From: Membranipora membranacea | Taxonomy: Eukaryota; Bryozoa; Gymnolaemata; Cheilostomatida; Membraniporidae | DNA: 64,000 nt | Direction: 5' to 3' | NCBI GenBank assembly: GCA_914767715.1 | Contig: OU612065.1 | Location: 20,646,001-20,710,000, forward strand | In this document: in pieces, positions 41,293-54,085 of the stretch | Numbering within the stretch: the stretch's first letter is position 1 | Layout of the letters: every line of letters starts with the position of its first letter | Position numbers and translations under genes: made by a program | Notes under the pieces: generated by a model | Databases searched by the model: none | What the model saw: only the letters and a program-made list of their open reading frames with translations | What the model was told of the DNA's origin: nothing

Positions 41293-41469
41293 TAGACTAA
41301 GTTGGCCATAGAGCTCCTGGAAACCTTGGAGGGCATGAAGGCGCCGATTTTCACCTGATTGATACTTTCATTGAAGCTATACTGGCTAAATATAAGAGTA
41401 TATATATATATATTGTCTTGTATTCGCAGCAGAACAGGCAAGGCTTGAGAATCGTGTTGTGGAGATTTG
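41293..41469 (+). pseudogene. Oxidoreductase relic D, 3' part
   Basis: Matches the C-terminal coding end of the family: GADFHLIDTFIKAILAK is represented by GCGCCGATTTTCACCTGATT and following bases, and ARLENRVVEI plus TGA is preserved at 41,440-41,469. A TA-repeat replaces the segment between, and residues of about 150-370 are missing. Confidence 0.8.
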
Positions 41470-42269
41470 ACAGGCGGATAACACACTTCTATTGTCACAA
41501 TTCAGACCAGTGAATTGAGCAAAGACTAACATCAAACATTGAGCAATGAACATGAAATGTAGGTCATATTTTTCGAGCAGAACTTGAGGTAGACATTTGA
41601 TCAGAAATTATTTTGTTTGTCATGATGTGCATTATCAATAGCTTCTGACGGTAAACAATATATTATGGGCCAAACTTCCGCTAGAATAGAACAATCAAAT
41701 ATATTACACTCTACTCAAATTTCTCATCTGCAATGTCTGATCCTGTTTTTTCATAGGTTAGGTTCTCAGGTGATGATTCGCTGACGCTTGCACTTGTCCT
41801 GTCTGTGATCAATCAACAGGCCACTGCCAGAAAGCCACTAGTCATTTCAAACCGAATCAGCACTGTCGCAAACTTCTCGATGCCTCAATCTTTCCTTAAT
41901 CTCGCATTAAAACTGTGTGCGAACATTATTTGCGTATCATGCCTCATGCTTCATGCCTCATGTCTCATACAGTGGATGATTAGGGCAAAATCTCTGCCAT
42001 GTCTCCTATCACAAAAGAGGTACTAGAAATAAAATAAAATGTAATGTCATTGTATTATTGCGCACCCAAACCCGTTGGAGAAATGTAAGCTCATGTTCAC
42101 TGATTGCTAAGTTTGGTCATAACTTGATCTGAATATATACTGGATGGGTAAGAAACTCTGTGCACCAAAGTCTCTTCATTTGGGTTGTTAATGTAGTTTA
42201 CTAGAGATCACAAACCTGAGAGCTCCGCAGATACTAGCCTTGTTTGTCCACTGAGTATGGATTGTGCTT

Positions 42270-42640
42270 TCTCTGCCTAGCATATTCACAGCGACCATGC
42301 AGAAACTGAACGTTTTGCTTTCCCTGTGTCCGGCGTTGGAGTTGGAAGATCTAATGAATCAACTGGAGACTGGAACCTATGGTACAGCTGTGACAATGAT
42401 GTCTGTCCAATCAGGTGGTCAACATACAGGTTAGAAATGGAGCTACAGCTATATTACTATGGTGGGTTCAACTCAGCACGTTGGAACTCGTAGGAGATAA
42501 TCTGTCAAAGTCTTTGGCTTTTTGACAACAGAAACAACTGAGCATGAAGATTGCCCTGTAATTTGGGCCAAACTTGGTGTCCAGGGTGGGGGAAGATTAC
42601 CGATCGATACTTTTTATCAACGCAGTTCTAGTTGAACATC
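42270..42640 (+). pseudogene. Oxidoreductase relic E (C-terminal half)
   Basis: Frameshifted remnants of the central and C-terminal part: DLMNQLETGTYG, CDNDV, a shifted SNQVVN, KVFGFLTTETTEHE (parent NVFDFLTGQTTRHE), and a glycine-rich IDTF block near 42,580-42,620. It is more decayed than relic D. Confidence 0.7.
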
Positions 42641-43329
42641 AAAATCTGAGTGTTCCTGCTTCAGTACAGTATTGGCACAGAAAAAAGGTCATTATAGTAT
42701 AATGGAACGGCTTATGAGGGATTTTCCCTTGCACATTCCACCTCAAACTGTAGCTTGCACTCCTATTGCTCCCTGCTTGGTCGTTTTAGGTAAAGAATCT
42801 AACAAGCCCAGCCAGTGAGTTGCGGTTTGCCTTTCATTAGAATGGGCCAGAAATCTGAAATAAAATCAGCGCTATTACTTTACTCAAACTATCATTGACT
42901 AAATATTTCGATCAGATAATACCAGCTCAAGTTATTTGTGGATATTCTGTTTATCATATCATGTCTCATGCAGTGATTTATTTGGGAGCAAAATCTCTGA
43001 AATTTCTGTGCTGCTCAAAAAGGGCTACCAGAAAACAAACTTTTACAGATATCAATGGCAGATCACCATGATTTCAGACAACGCTGTTACTCAATAAATT
43101 CATATATCAATATTGATGAGTGCTTTATTACCGATCTAAATACATTGAGAAATATAATATATATATATATATAAATTATCAGGATAGTCGATTTCCTTTT
43201 AGTGGTTGCGTTCTAATTTTATGAGAGTATATAGCTCCAAAGCAATTTGGGTGTAAATATTGGGATCTGTACGAGTCCATTGAATTTAGCATAAAACAAG
43301 CAATGATAAACTTTTGTAAAATGTTAATC

Positions 43330-43505
43330 TATGCAGGTATGATGCAGCTTGTCACAGCAGTGATCATAGGGCCTGGATGACAAGGCAAGCCTATGCTTCA
43401 TAAGCCACAGTGGTACCAAACAAGCTTGTTGGAGTGGCAGAACTCTGTGAAACTTTCCAAGACCAGCTGAAATCTGATCATGAATTAATAGATGAGTATA
43501 CCATT
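43330..43505 (+). pseudogene. Oxidoreductase relic F (N-terminal)
   Basis: After an acceptor-like TGCAG the strand reads MMQLVTAVIIG, then with shifts NKLVGVAELCETFQDQLKSD, corresponding to TAIVIGAG...FKVVGVAEPVKILRDNMKEE of the intact copies. Stops interrupt it. It shares 5' flanking sequence with relic G, so both descend from one duplicated, divergent member. Confidence 0.7.
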
Positions 43506-46500
43506 TGAATACCGGTGTCAGGTTTCAAATAATTTGTATTAATTTTTGCAGATATAACTTGCAGACATCTGCAGCCACCATTTCTATTGCCAGCAAATAC
43601 CATCCATTGCAGAGTTACTGGGACCCATTGTACTCAAACCGCGCCCTTACCCTTGCCCACCGGAAATCCGGCTATACTCCTTTTATTGAAGAGTCAGAGG
43701 GGAATCTTTTTACTGCGCTTGGGGCATGCAAACACACTGTTGACTCTGGTATTTTAAAGTCCCGTTTGCAAGGACCCGGCTAGGATTCATGGGGCGCCAG
43801 TACCAACTCAAGAATGACTGCCGGCGCTGGGAAGTCTGCACCCTTAACCATCAGACCACTCCCGACTCCATCATCCTGCACCATTTCCATCGTCACGCCA
43901 CAAAATATCCTCCATACTTTAGGCAACATCCAAATAATTTATGGTGAATGTATGCAGACATATTTGTCAACTTATGGAAAAAATTCATCAAGGATGATAT
44001 TGTCTACCAAATAAAATAAATTATCACTCATGGTAGGTGATATCTCAAGCCATTCTTCATTGCCAGAAATATACTTTTCTCAATATTTTTATATTGTTTG
44101 CTTTTTGCATTACATTTCTATTTCAATCAACAACATTCTACACAGTATTTTCACCTCACCTCATTGTTGCCGCATATGTGATGACAACTTCCTACCTGTC
44201 ATTTCAATTTAAATTTAAATTCTGCGATGTATGTTTTAGACATCTCCCAGCAACATTTTGATTACCATCAAATATTCAAAAATAAAGTATAAAGTTAAAA
44301 AAATATCATCCTGCTTCATTTCTATTGTCATGGCAGACACCAGCCTGCCATTTCCATTGCCAAAAACTGGTTATACTGGATATACTGAATATGGAGTCAA
44401 CAACCTAGCACCAATGCAGGTTTGATTTTTTGATGTTTGTTCAGCAGGAGGAAAGCAATTTGTCACAAAGTGGAAAACATTAGATGCTAATGGTGGAGCA
44501 ATGTGTCATGTGACATGTGGTATGTGACATGTGACATTTGACATGTGTCAGCATGGCAATTTGTAGAAGATATTTCACTCAATTCAATGATGTGTATTTA
44601 GATTAAATTTGCCAAGTAGTAAGTATTAAGTTTGTGTTCCTAGTAAAAATAATGAAATTTACGAAGAAAAATTGCTGCCATTGTCCTTAGCTCGATCATG
44701 CTGCCAATAATGTTTAATATTCAGATATATGTTGATTAATACACCATTTGGGCTGTATTACGCATATTTTTTATATATTTTATATTATATTCACCGACCA
44801 ATGTATCAGGCCGTGTAAAAAAAGATGGAATAAGATTAAATAATTTTTTTAAATAGCAGCTTATCATAGAATGCTGTCCGACCAATGTGGATTCTTGCCA
44901 ATAGTTATTTGTTGTAGCTGAGAATTAATTATATCTACTTTAAGTTCAATATAGCCATTGCCAATAAAAGATACTGCAGCTAACTTGTGAATAAACGGGG
45001 ATCGGTACAACTACCCTAATAAGGATTTTGGAGATTATCAACTGTAGCGCCAGCAATTTAAAGATCATCATCACCGAACTGTAAATAAACATGAGTTTTG
45101 GCACATCTACTTTTCCAGATTTTGTGAAAACCAAATGAAGTTATGGCAGGTTTTTCACCGGAGGAAGGGGAAATAGGGTTGATTTCATCAAACTGCTGCA
45201 GGGTAGCCCTTTGCATTTTATGATACAGGTGCTTGGTGTATTCTTTTGAAAGAAAAACTGGGACAGTTTAAACGGAAAGACAAACATCTGTGAGAATTCC
45301 ATGTGGAGGCCAGTCATTTGAAAACCTGACCACAAGTCCCAGACTGCATGGGATCAATATAGATAGACTTGCGTATCAGTTTTCCTGAAATCTCGCACAA
45401 CAGAATGCCAAATAACAATCATTGACTGACAGTTCTAAGAACCAGGCGAAATTGACAATTTGTCATAATGAAGACACTACTGTCTAATAAATTATCTATT
45501 TTTGTACTATTATTTACAGAAACAGAAAAACAAAGTCATAACTCATGAATAATGATGAGTTCTCAGAATCAGTAGGGTAAACCAATATAATGTTACATAG
45601 AGATAATATCTAAGCATATAGTACAGTTTCACAAGAACTCTAGGCATAGGTGTGACAATGTTAAAAGCTAGTAGGCCTATAGCACAATGGGAAACCAAAT
45701 AGATTGCACCATAAAGCAAAAAAACGCATATGATCGATACTTTGTAATATCCTCATCATAGCAATCCTAAAATAACCAGGACAAAATCCAGGGCATAACA
45801 AACCAAAGGCAAATCAACAGTGTCTTGACAGCTAGACAAACATAAATTAACTTTCAGACTGACAATAATGAATACGACATGATGAGAAGCAAATTTAATT
45901 AAGTCACAGGGTTGATAACCGGTACGATAGTATTTCATAAATCAAAATATGGCAGCATGAAAAAAAATAATTGCACAGTACCAGACTAGCAAAATCAGCA
46001 CTATAAAAAGTCAGAGGACACCTGTAAAGCTCAAGTCAGCGCCAGAATGCGGGTTCACGACCACAATAGTACCATTCCATGTTATTATGTATATAGAAAT
46101 ATAATATATAATATTCATATATAATATACAAATTATATAATATATAATACATATATATAATAATGAAGTATATATATATGTTAGCGACAAGAGGTTAGTT
46201 CACGGCCACAATAGTTTCTGGAGGCGGTTTCTCAACCACAATAGACCCCTAAAATATCTGAGCCTGAGGCAAGGACCAAAGATTAGTCTAAACACATTTA
46301 GACTGCAACCAGGAGAGTTACAAGACAGATACAGATTAGCATCAACTCAGGGTGAGCTAAAAAGAACCACAAATTTAAATTTATAATTAATTTCGCACCC
46401 TCTATACATCATACGAGTTTATGATCTGCGGAAACCATAACCATCTGCAACCTTCAAGTAAGAAGTCTCCTGTTTCTATTGCGACACAGGTTAATGCCCC

Positions 46501-46640
46501 CTCTCACAGTCTAGCAAGTCATGGTTTTTAGCTGAAGACCTGTGTGTTGTGCAGCATTATGCACACTACTGTGAGTAAGATCTATTAACCCTAGACACAA
46601 CTGCTTGCAATGATGGTACTAAGGCTCTTGTCATACATAC

Positions 46641-46728
46641 ACTATTTTATTTGGCAGACAATATCACCTTGGGTGGATGTTTTCCATAAAGTGCCAAAGA
46701 AATTACCGCAAAAAGTTAGGGGAAAAAT
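46641..46728 (+). repeat. Dispersed repeat copy (partner at 16.2 kb)
   Basis: About 85 bases matching 16,199-16,285 in the same orientation, for example GGATGTTTTCCATAA followed by GTGCCAAAGAAAT. It lies about 250 bases upstream of the lipoxygenase promoter. Confidence 0.5.
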
Positions 46729-46899
46729 TAGTTACGAATCACAAATCTATTTTGAGGGCCGATGTAACTCCTCTGGTAATATGTTGTTATCACATAACTT
46801 TCGTTAGCAACCACCAGTCCTAGTGATACCCGCCTGCAACTCAACCCAAACTCCATATGCAATCTGTTCTGTGACGTAGTCTTCAATCATCTTCCTTTG

Positions 46900-46907
46900 T
46901 ATATAAG
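46900..46907 (+). promoter_or_regulatory. TATA box of the lipoxygenase gene
   Basis: TATATAAG lies 54 bases before the ATG at 46961, predicting transcription from about 46,930 and a very short 5' UTR. A CRE-like TGACGTAG at about 46,872-46,879 sits just upstream. Confidence 0.6.
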
Positions 46908-46960
46908 TGACACACACATGGGTGAAGAGGCAGCTGTAACGAACAGAAGGAAAAACAAAA

Positions 46961-49900
46961 ATGAGTTCAGTAAACTGGTCCCTGCAGCCGCAGTTTGCTC
47001 TTAACTCCTATCACTCGTTGTTGAAAGTGGTGCTGTTCTCGACTATTTTCTGTACTTCAATTATTGGAGCTGATGCTGAGAATCCAACTCACAAGGTGTA
47101 CATCACCACTGGTGACAGAAAGTCAGACGGTGCTGCTTGGAAATCGATCAATGTAAGTGCCCACCTTTTGCTAAAACCACAGATTAAACAATATATTTGG
47201 ACTTAATAATAGTGTTTTTGTGATGATTTTTTGGTGTCATTATAGCAGCCTGGTATCTCATCCGGCCTTTTACCATGAGCCATTTGGAGGGTAAAATAAT
47301 TACTCTTCATGGCAAAATTATTTCTGTTTTCAATGATATACGTAAATATTCCGACAGTAACAAAATTCACAATATTCATAATGTGAGATGTGAGATGTGA
47401 GAAAGTTAGACGGAACTTTATTGATTTTTAATAAATTTCTCAATTTCCTGTATTTCTCTTTTTTTTCCTAGTTTGATATTGTAATGACCGACAGCACTGG
47501 GAGAGAAAGCCGAATACAGTCCCTAGTAGGTGATCACAGGAGTGTGAAAAAAGGACAGACTGAACAGTATGACATGATACTTGCTGATGTTGAGTACATA
47601 AAATCCATAGCAGTGAAAAGAACAGATACCATCAAAAGTCAAGATTGGTAAATAACTACTTTCCTAGCATCACATAGCATCACAGGAAATTTATTATTAG
47701 ACCTGAATTGAGCCATCCCCCCCACACAATTAATTACCACTGAGGGATATATAAGTATAAAAATATATTTATTCCATATCAATGTTAGTTACTAATGGTG
47801 CGCTCACCTCAATTTCAGGTTTGTAGATTTGGTGAAGGTCGATTATTTAGATGTTGACCACGAGGGCGATGACGACTTGATAATACACTCCAGTTATTTC
47901 CCAATACATCGCTGGCTGCATCACGATGAGCATATGATCAGCGAGTATGACTCAGTTCTGCCACAAGATGATGAAAATGCTGACGCCCGTAAAGAAGCAC
48001 TGAGACGTAAGAGAGAGATGTACAGATTCAGCGGTAAAGTTCATGGTGGGCCTCCGCTGGTAAGTCGAGAAAATTCATCTGTGTACATTTTCTGTTTACC
48101 CATTATATTGGCTGCGTCATGTCAAATGAGATTAATTCTCCCAACCAAGGTTGTCTGAATAACAGAGATATCATAAGCATATCCAGTGTTTGTCGCTCTG
48201 ATCATCTGGTTAGACTAAGCTAGAACAAGTTTGATCCGATTGCCTGCATTCCAGTCGCTCCCCTTCCGCTGACCAGTTGATCGAGAGCAGCTCCAAATGC
48301 AGGCAAACGAACCAAACTTGGTCTAAACTAAGCTGTTGCATTTGTCTACGTTCACATAGTGTCACTGTGTCAGGAGCTGTGTTCACATATCCGTGAGGAG
48401 GCAATTACGATCCACAGCGATGATCAGCGATCAAGTGTGCATCACCTTTATTTATAACAGATTGTACAAAGTGCAAAAGTGATAACTTATGTGGTTACAT
48501 GATACTCATTGATATAAAATTGTTGATATTGATTTAGGTGGAGACTTTGCCCGACGATGAGAAGTTTTCCGACAAATACATTGTGAGTATCAGCATGAGA
48601 AGACTGCGAGTCATAGATCATCAATTCCAAATACATTTATTGTGTATACGCATGTCTTTCATTTGAGGCCCAGACACCGCTTAGGAATTTTCTGCTCTTT
48701 GCTAAGTAATATTGTTTGATGTCACAAATATTGGTCGATATCACAAATTTGCAAATATGTTTCATAAAACCTAGCCTGTGTTTGCTAGGTTATGCTGGAC
48801 TTTCTACATGAAACATTATGAAAACTTCTTTCAGTTCTATATAGTAACATAAAAGCTGAACCATCTCAGAGATATTGGTTGTTATTTTGTAGAATGATAT
48901 ATTTACGGAAACATCCCAATTCAGCAAATCAGTACGAGCGGCTGCCAGTCATACTCCTAACTTCGAGAGCCTCACGGATATTGAGCAGTTATATCGTGGT
49001 GATTATTTTCATGTGCCAGAGGTGAGACCTCTATTAAATCATATTTTGTTCCAAAAACAATATAGAAGAACATGATGTTGTTCTGAATAGCTTTCTTCTA
49101 TAATACAATTAATTGTCAAAATCAAATTTTGTTCATTGTTAATAAGGATGTTCTTTTACTTGCAGCGTGCCATGAGATCAAGTGAGCTTAGCCTGGGCTT
49201 GCAGTCGGGGGTGGGTGGGGTCGGGTACCCCCCCCCCTCTACCACTCACTCCCGACAGCGTGCCATGAGATCAAGTGAGCCCTCAGATTATAATGTGTTA
49301 TTATTCCTGATAAGCTTTTAATGTAATGAATAGTAAACATATTCTATATTAATAATAATATATAAATAATAACTATATATATATGTTATATCTGTCCGAC
49401 GGCCCCTCTCAGCATATCCCTAATGGATACATGATTGTATTTATACAGAGAATGACAGACTGGGCTGAGGATGCTGAGTTTGGACGTCAAAAGCTAACAG
49501 GGACTAATCCTGGCCTCATCAAACTTTGTACGGAGCTGCCTAAACTGTGAGTAGTAGTAGTTTACATCTAGCATGCGGCATGCGGCATGCGGCATGCGGC
49601 ATGCGGCATGCGGCATGCGGCATGCTGCACTAATTATAATATCAATATCAAAACTGCCCTCCGCACACAATGGTCCTTCCTGCATTAATCTAATAAAGTT
49701 TGCGGTTGGAATTTTCTTTAGCAAAATGTAAGCGGTAAATACAGGGTGAACTATGGCTGACATATCACTCCCACCAAAAAAATAAAGTATAAGTAAACTT
49801 TGAAATAAAAATAAAGTATATCTATAAAAACATGAAGAGAATGGAAAAATTTGCGAAGCCACGAAAAAGAGCTTTCCATCAAATACCTGGTCTTGTAAAT

Positions 49901-52900
49901 GTGCTTTCCTCAACCTAGGATACCAACTTGTGGTTGATTGCTGGTTGTGGATTTATCTTGATCAATATTTTGGTAAAGATGATTGCTCTTTCTTTACTTC
50001 AAGGATGGAGAAAGCTGTCGGGGATATCGAGCAGAACCTACCATCTGGTTCAACATTCGCAGACAGTGTGAAGAATAAACGGGTATACATGATTGATTTA
50101 AAGTGCAACCAAGGTTTCAAACAACTTCTCATTGATGGCCATTGATTAATAGCAGATTGCACCTTCAGCATGGGGAAAAAGACAAAACATAATTCGGATG
50201 ATTATTCAGCCAGAATTCTTGTGAAACATTTCTTCCATCAGGCACTAAAACTCAGCTAAAAGAGAATACCACATAGCAGTTTCCTGTTCCTGTTATTATT
50301 TAGCCTGTGCTCTATAATTATTACAGCAAAGTCTTGGAACCTCCCCTAAACTGAAGTGTTACCCGGCTTAGAGTCAGCAAATACTTTGAGTTTTGCATCG
50401 CGTAATGCACAAAGCTGATGCTGCCCAGCACATTATTTGCTACCCATTAATGCATTGCTGCGAAACCTTGGTTGCCCTTTAAGCTTCATGGCAAATGTTG
50501 AGTGCGCCGAGCCAATTCCAGGTGCAGTCGCACTTTTCCACGTAGCAGATAATGGAGATTTGATGCCCATAGCTATCCAGCTTTCCCCTGATGAAGATGC
50601 TCCGGTAAGCACTTATGTTCAGTGGTCTAAGTGGCCTTCTGTCTTTGTGGGTACTCTTCTCTGTGTGTCAAAAATTACTTCAAAACTGTTTGCAATGGCT
50701 CCATCAAATTTAACATAAAAATTGTGCAGACCTGGTCAAGAGGAGATCCAGTGGGAACTGTTTTCTAAGCGTATCCCTCCATATTTATTTGTGGGTACTC
50801 AGTTCCCACCAGTTCCCACTCAATTCTAACACTGCTTATGTTATATTTATGTCCAAACCCTTGATCTGGTGCAATCTCAAATCACGCACACATATTAGTT
50901 TGAAAGTTATAATGAATACTCTGACATGGGATTACTCTTTGTTAGGTTTTCACACCCAAAGAAAGTCGCTACACTTGGATGGCTGCCAAGATGTGGTTCA
51001 ATAATGCTGAGGGCTCACACCACCAAGCTGCCGCCCATCTAGGTAACTAAATTACATTTCGTCGTACCTGAAGTCCAATTTGAACGATGTAAATAGACAT
51101 TGGGATCTTCTTTTGATGAGTTGCAACCAAAAAGAAGATAGAGAAAGACATTTTGTTCTCCTTTGTATATTGAAATATGATGCTTCTTTAGTAGTTTCAC
51201 AACCAGTGCCTGTTAGTGTTAGCCATGCAGTGAGGTTGAGGAAATGAAACAAATTGGACTTTAATAAAACTCCTTTTTATTTTATTTCTAGGATTAACTC
51301 ATTTGCTCATTGAAACCGTTGGCGTGGCCACTCATCGTCAGCTCTCCCAATCGCATCCCGTGTTCAGATTTTTAGCACCTCACATCCGCTATGTAATGCA
51401 CATTAACTGGTAAGATTTTATCCGCAGCAGTTTGATTGATATAGCAAGCAAAAAAATTAAAATAAATTAAAGAAGAAAAATAGAAGCCATAGACCGTTTG
51501 GCTGAATACTGAAAAATGATTATGCCTTAGACAGAAATAAATGAATGTCTGTTGTCTGATATGTCAGTTGTTTTTGGTATGTGGGAAATGTTTTTTGTAA
51601 GTTATGATGAGGTTTATGATAAATTTTGTCTCATTGCAAGACATTGTGCTGATAACATCTCTTATGCTTTCATGTAAGGCGGGGCGTCTACAATTTACTT
51701 CCCCCTGGTGGAACCATTGATCAAACTATGAGAATGGGACGCAACGGTATGTTCAACATAATCAAAAACCGCTATAGTGAGTGGTCACTGCAGAATGATG
51801 GAAATTTCATGAAGAATCTGAAGCATAGAGGTGTACAAAATGTCACCAATCTGCCGGGATATCATTACAGAGAGGATGGAAAGCTACTGTGGGTCGCCCT
51901 ACAAAAATATGTGACAAAATCCATTAGAAGCTATTATGGTACGTTCAGATTTGTGATTGCTGCTAGAGATAACTTTTTTCTTTCAATGCTCCAGCTTGAT
52001 CACTATAGTAGGAAGTTTGCACTTCATTAATGATGTTGTGAAATCATATAATTGTCCTCTCTGGATACATGAAATTGTTGTCACATATTGCTTTATGCTG
52101 CTGGTCAGTTTTGACTTCAAATTGATTCGGAGTTATACCCTCCCGAGTCACGACAATACAAAGACAAGCTCTTGTAATACATTATAGTACCCAGTCACAT
52201 AAAAGCTGTTGTACCATATTCAACGGGATACATGATGTTTTTCAAGGACTGAGAATTCGACGTATCTCCATACCTTTCACTTTCTTGGAACGATTTCCAA
52301 ATCTCTCCAATATTTTGCGAAAAAAAAAAATTTATGTTCAGAAACTTGGGAATTGGTCTATGTAATTTGACATCGATTTGACGAACATATGAATTGTAGT
52401 TCTTTGTTGATGCCGCTCGCCTGTATGCTTAAAAAGCTGTAAGGTCATATCTTGAGTAATTTAAGTATCCAGAACATTATTTTGTTTGTTTTTATAATGA
52501 AGGTCAAGGTGCAAAAGGTAATGAGAGACTTGGCCAAGACAATGAGCTGCAAGGCTGGATTAATGAGCTGGTTAGCGATTCTCTTATCAAGGTATGTCGG
52601 TGAAGTTGTAGGGATTCCTAGTATGCCATATCAAAAATTAATGCAGATCAGTATTCTTTTCTCACAAAACATCTCTCTGCATAATAAAACGTTATGGACA
52701 CAATGGGGTCAAGTATTGCAATGGCATGTCGATTGTTTTATTGGATTCGTTATAATTATGACAATATACATTGTCGAAGTGAAAAAGAATGCCATAGTGA
52801 ATTCAATTTGTATAGATTTCCCTCTTCTCGATATCTACGATCTGCCTAACCGGAGTTTTCCATGTTCAAAGTAACTATCATTCATTATTACAATTACTGA

Positions 52901-54085
52901 TTTCAGGGTATGCCAGTGAAATATCGGAATGGCAAATACTTTGTTAAAAGGGTAGATGACCTAGTTGAGATCGTGACCACATTTGTCTTCATATCGACAG
53001 TCCAGCATGCAGCTGTGAATTACCAACAGTATGATTCGTATGGCTTCATCCCCAACAACCCGATTGCACTGAGGGGAGATTGGCCAAGAACCAAGGTATG
53101 GTAAAAACACAATTAAAGTTTTTGGTTTGAAGATGTTCTGCAATCACCATATAAAGCAAAAGCCGATACCAAATCAATCTGTTCCATGAAGGCATAATTG
53201 GTAATTTTGTTCGGTTGCTGAATATTCCAGAGGAGGTAATATCAGTCAGAGTAATACTCAGCTAGTTTTGGGATGAATTTTTGTCCGTCTGAGCTCCAAT
53301 CTTATGCAGCTAAAAGCGGAGTTCCAAAGAGTAATGGTTGGGCAAAATATGTCGCCATACATTTCAATATTTCAAGCAGGTGCGAAAATACGAAGTTTTC
53401 CTCCTACCAATAATTAACTCATGTCATAGCTCAGAAATGTTTGAAAAACAATAGAGGTACATGAATTTTCTTTTATAGGCAAAATTGTCAGAAAGAGATG
53501 TGGTTAACATGTTACCGAGCAAAGAGCAAACTATTAAGATAATGATCCTAGTAACGCAACTAAGCATTCATGGAGCAGAGAAACTTGGTGACTTTGAAAT
53601 ACAGTACGCATACGACCCTGCAAGTCTGACAGCAGCCCAGGAGTAAGTTCTTGAATGTTTATTGCTATGGTTGGTGATCAATTCTTTATTGTTGAATAAT
53701 AAGTGCTGGATTGATGCTGTAGTTCATGTTATACTGATTTTGTGTGAGGATCAAAGACGGTAATATGGAAGACATGCTTGTTTTGGTTATATTTGTTGTT
53801 TTATTGTTTTATCACTGATACACTTTCACAGTATATATATTGAGATGTTGATTGATATGACTGAGTGACTGGCTGAGTATGTGTCATACCAAGTTCACAG
53901 AGCTATTAGACTATGTTAGTTAATTATTCCCTCCCCCCCTGGCTAAGGTCTTTTTCCTTTACGCTTACAGGTTACGTGATGAATTGAAAGATATTGAGGC
54001 TAAATTGGCTCGAAGGAACAAGAAACGCAAAGACAAGTATAGATATCTGATGCCGAGATACATGCCAAACTGTATTAATATATAG
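46961..54085 (+). CDS. PLAT-domain lipoxygenase, predicted R-type
   Basis: A non-heme iron dioxygenase that peroxidises polyunsaturated fatty acids. Fifteen exons: 46961-47152, 47472-47647, 47819-48059, 48538-48582, 48893-49021, 49449-49546, 50004-50113, 50429-50604, 50946-51042, 51292-51409, 51679-51938, 52503-52591, 52907-53095, 53479-53642, 53971-54085. They total 2,199 bases (732 residues plus stop) with all phases closing. Residues 20-39 are hydrophobic and end GADA, like a signal peptide. A PLAT domain follows (VYITTGDRKSDGA, near 46-160). All five iron ligands are present: His420 and His425 (AAAHLGLTHLL), His611 and Asn615 (VQHAAVN), and the C-terminal Ile732 (NCINI). The stereo-determining (Coffa) position, IN-x-x-[A/G], is Gly463, which predicts R-oxygenation. 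The linker before RMTDWAEDAEFG is short, so a small exon near 49.2 kb may have been missed. Confidence 0.93.
48214..48333. mobile_element. MITE in lipoxygenase intron 3
   Basis: Imperfect terminal inverted repeats of about 30 bp (left TAGAACAAGTTTGATCC, right complement TAGACCAAGTTTGGTTC, both continuing to GCCTGCATT) at 48,221-48,326. Exact 7-bp direct repeats ACTAAGC lie at 48,214-48,220 and 48,327-48,333. Confidence 0.7.
49163..49280. mobile_element. G/C-rich insert between 25-bp direct repeats in lipoxygenase intron 5
   Basis: A 25-base direct repeat (CAGCGTGCCATGAGATCAAG plus TGAGC) occurs at 49,163-49,187 and 49,256-49,280. The 68 bases between start TTAGCCTGGGC, like the palindrome in relic D, and contain an inverted pair GTCGGGGGTGGGTGG / CCACTCACTCCCGAC. 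Each repeat also looks like a tiny exon (CAG acceptor, AA-GTGAGC donor), but a 16-base exon would break the frame. Confidence 0.5.
49571..49626 (+). repeat. (GCATGCG)n minisatellite in lipoxygenase intron 6
   Basis: Seven perfect head-to-tail copies of GCATGCG followed by one variant (GCATGCT). Each unit contains the palindrome GCATGC. Confidence 0.95.

Larger units (their letters stand above)
42641..46899. other. Gene-poor interval upstream of the lipoxygenase
   Basis: Besides relic F it contains AT dinucleotide tracts (about 43,155-43,175 and 46,080-46,180), short TGTGACATG repeats near 44,505-44,550, a tRNA A-box-like minus-strand sequence near 43,830-43,860, and a copy of the 16.2-kb dispersed repeat at 46,641-46,728. 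No intact gene was recognised. Confidence 0.4.

Noticed and set aside
45141-45335. Possible exon near 45.2 kb
   Set aside because: Both strands read as plausible peptide for about 60 codons, but no family resemblance and no consistent splice sites were found.
49166-49187. Microexon RAMRSSE in the lipoxygenase
   Set aside because: It has an acceptor, but the only donor (AA-GTGAGC) makes it 16 bases long, which breaks the frame into the next exon. Direct joining of 49021 to 49449 keeps the frame.
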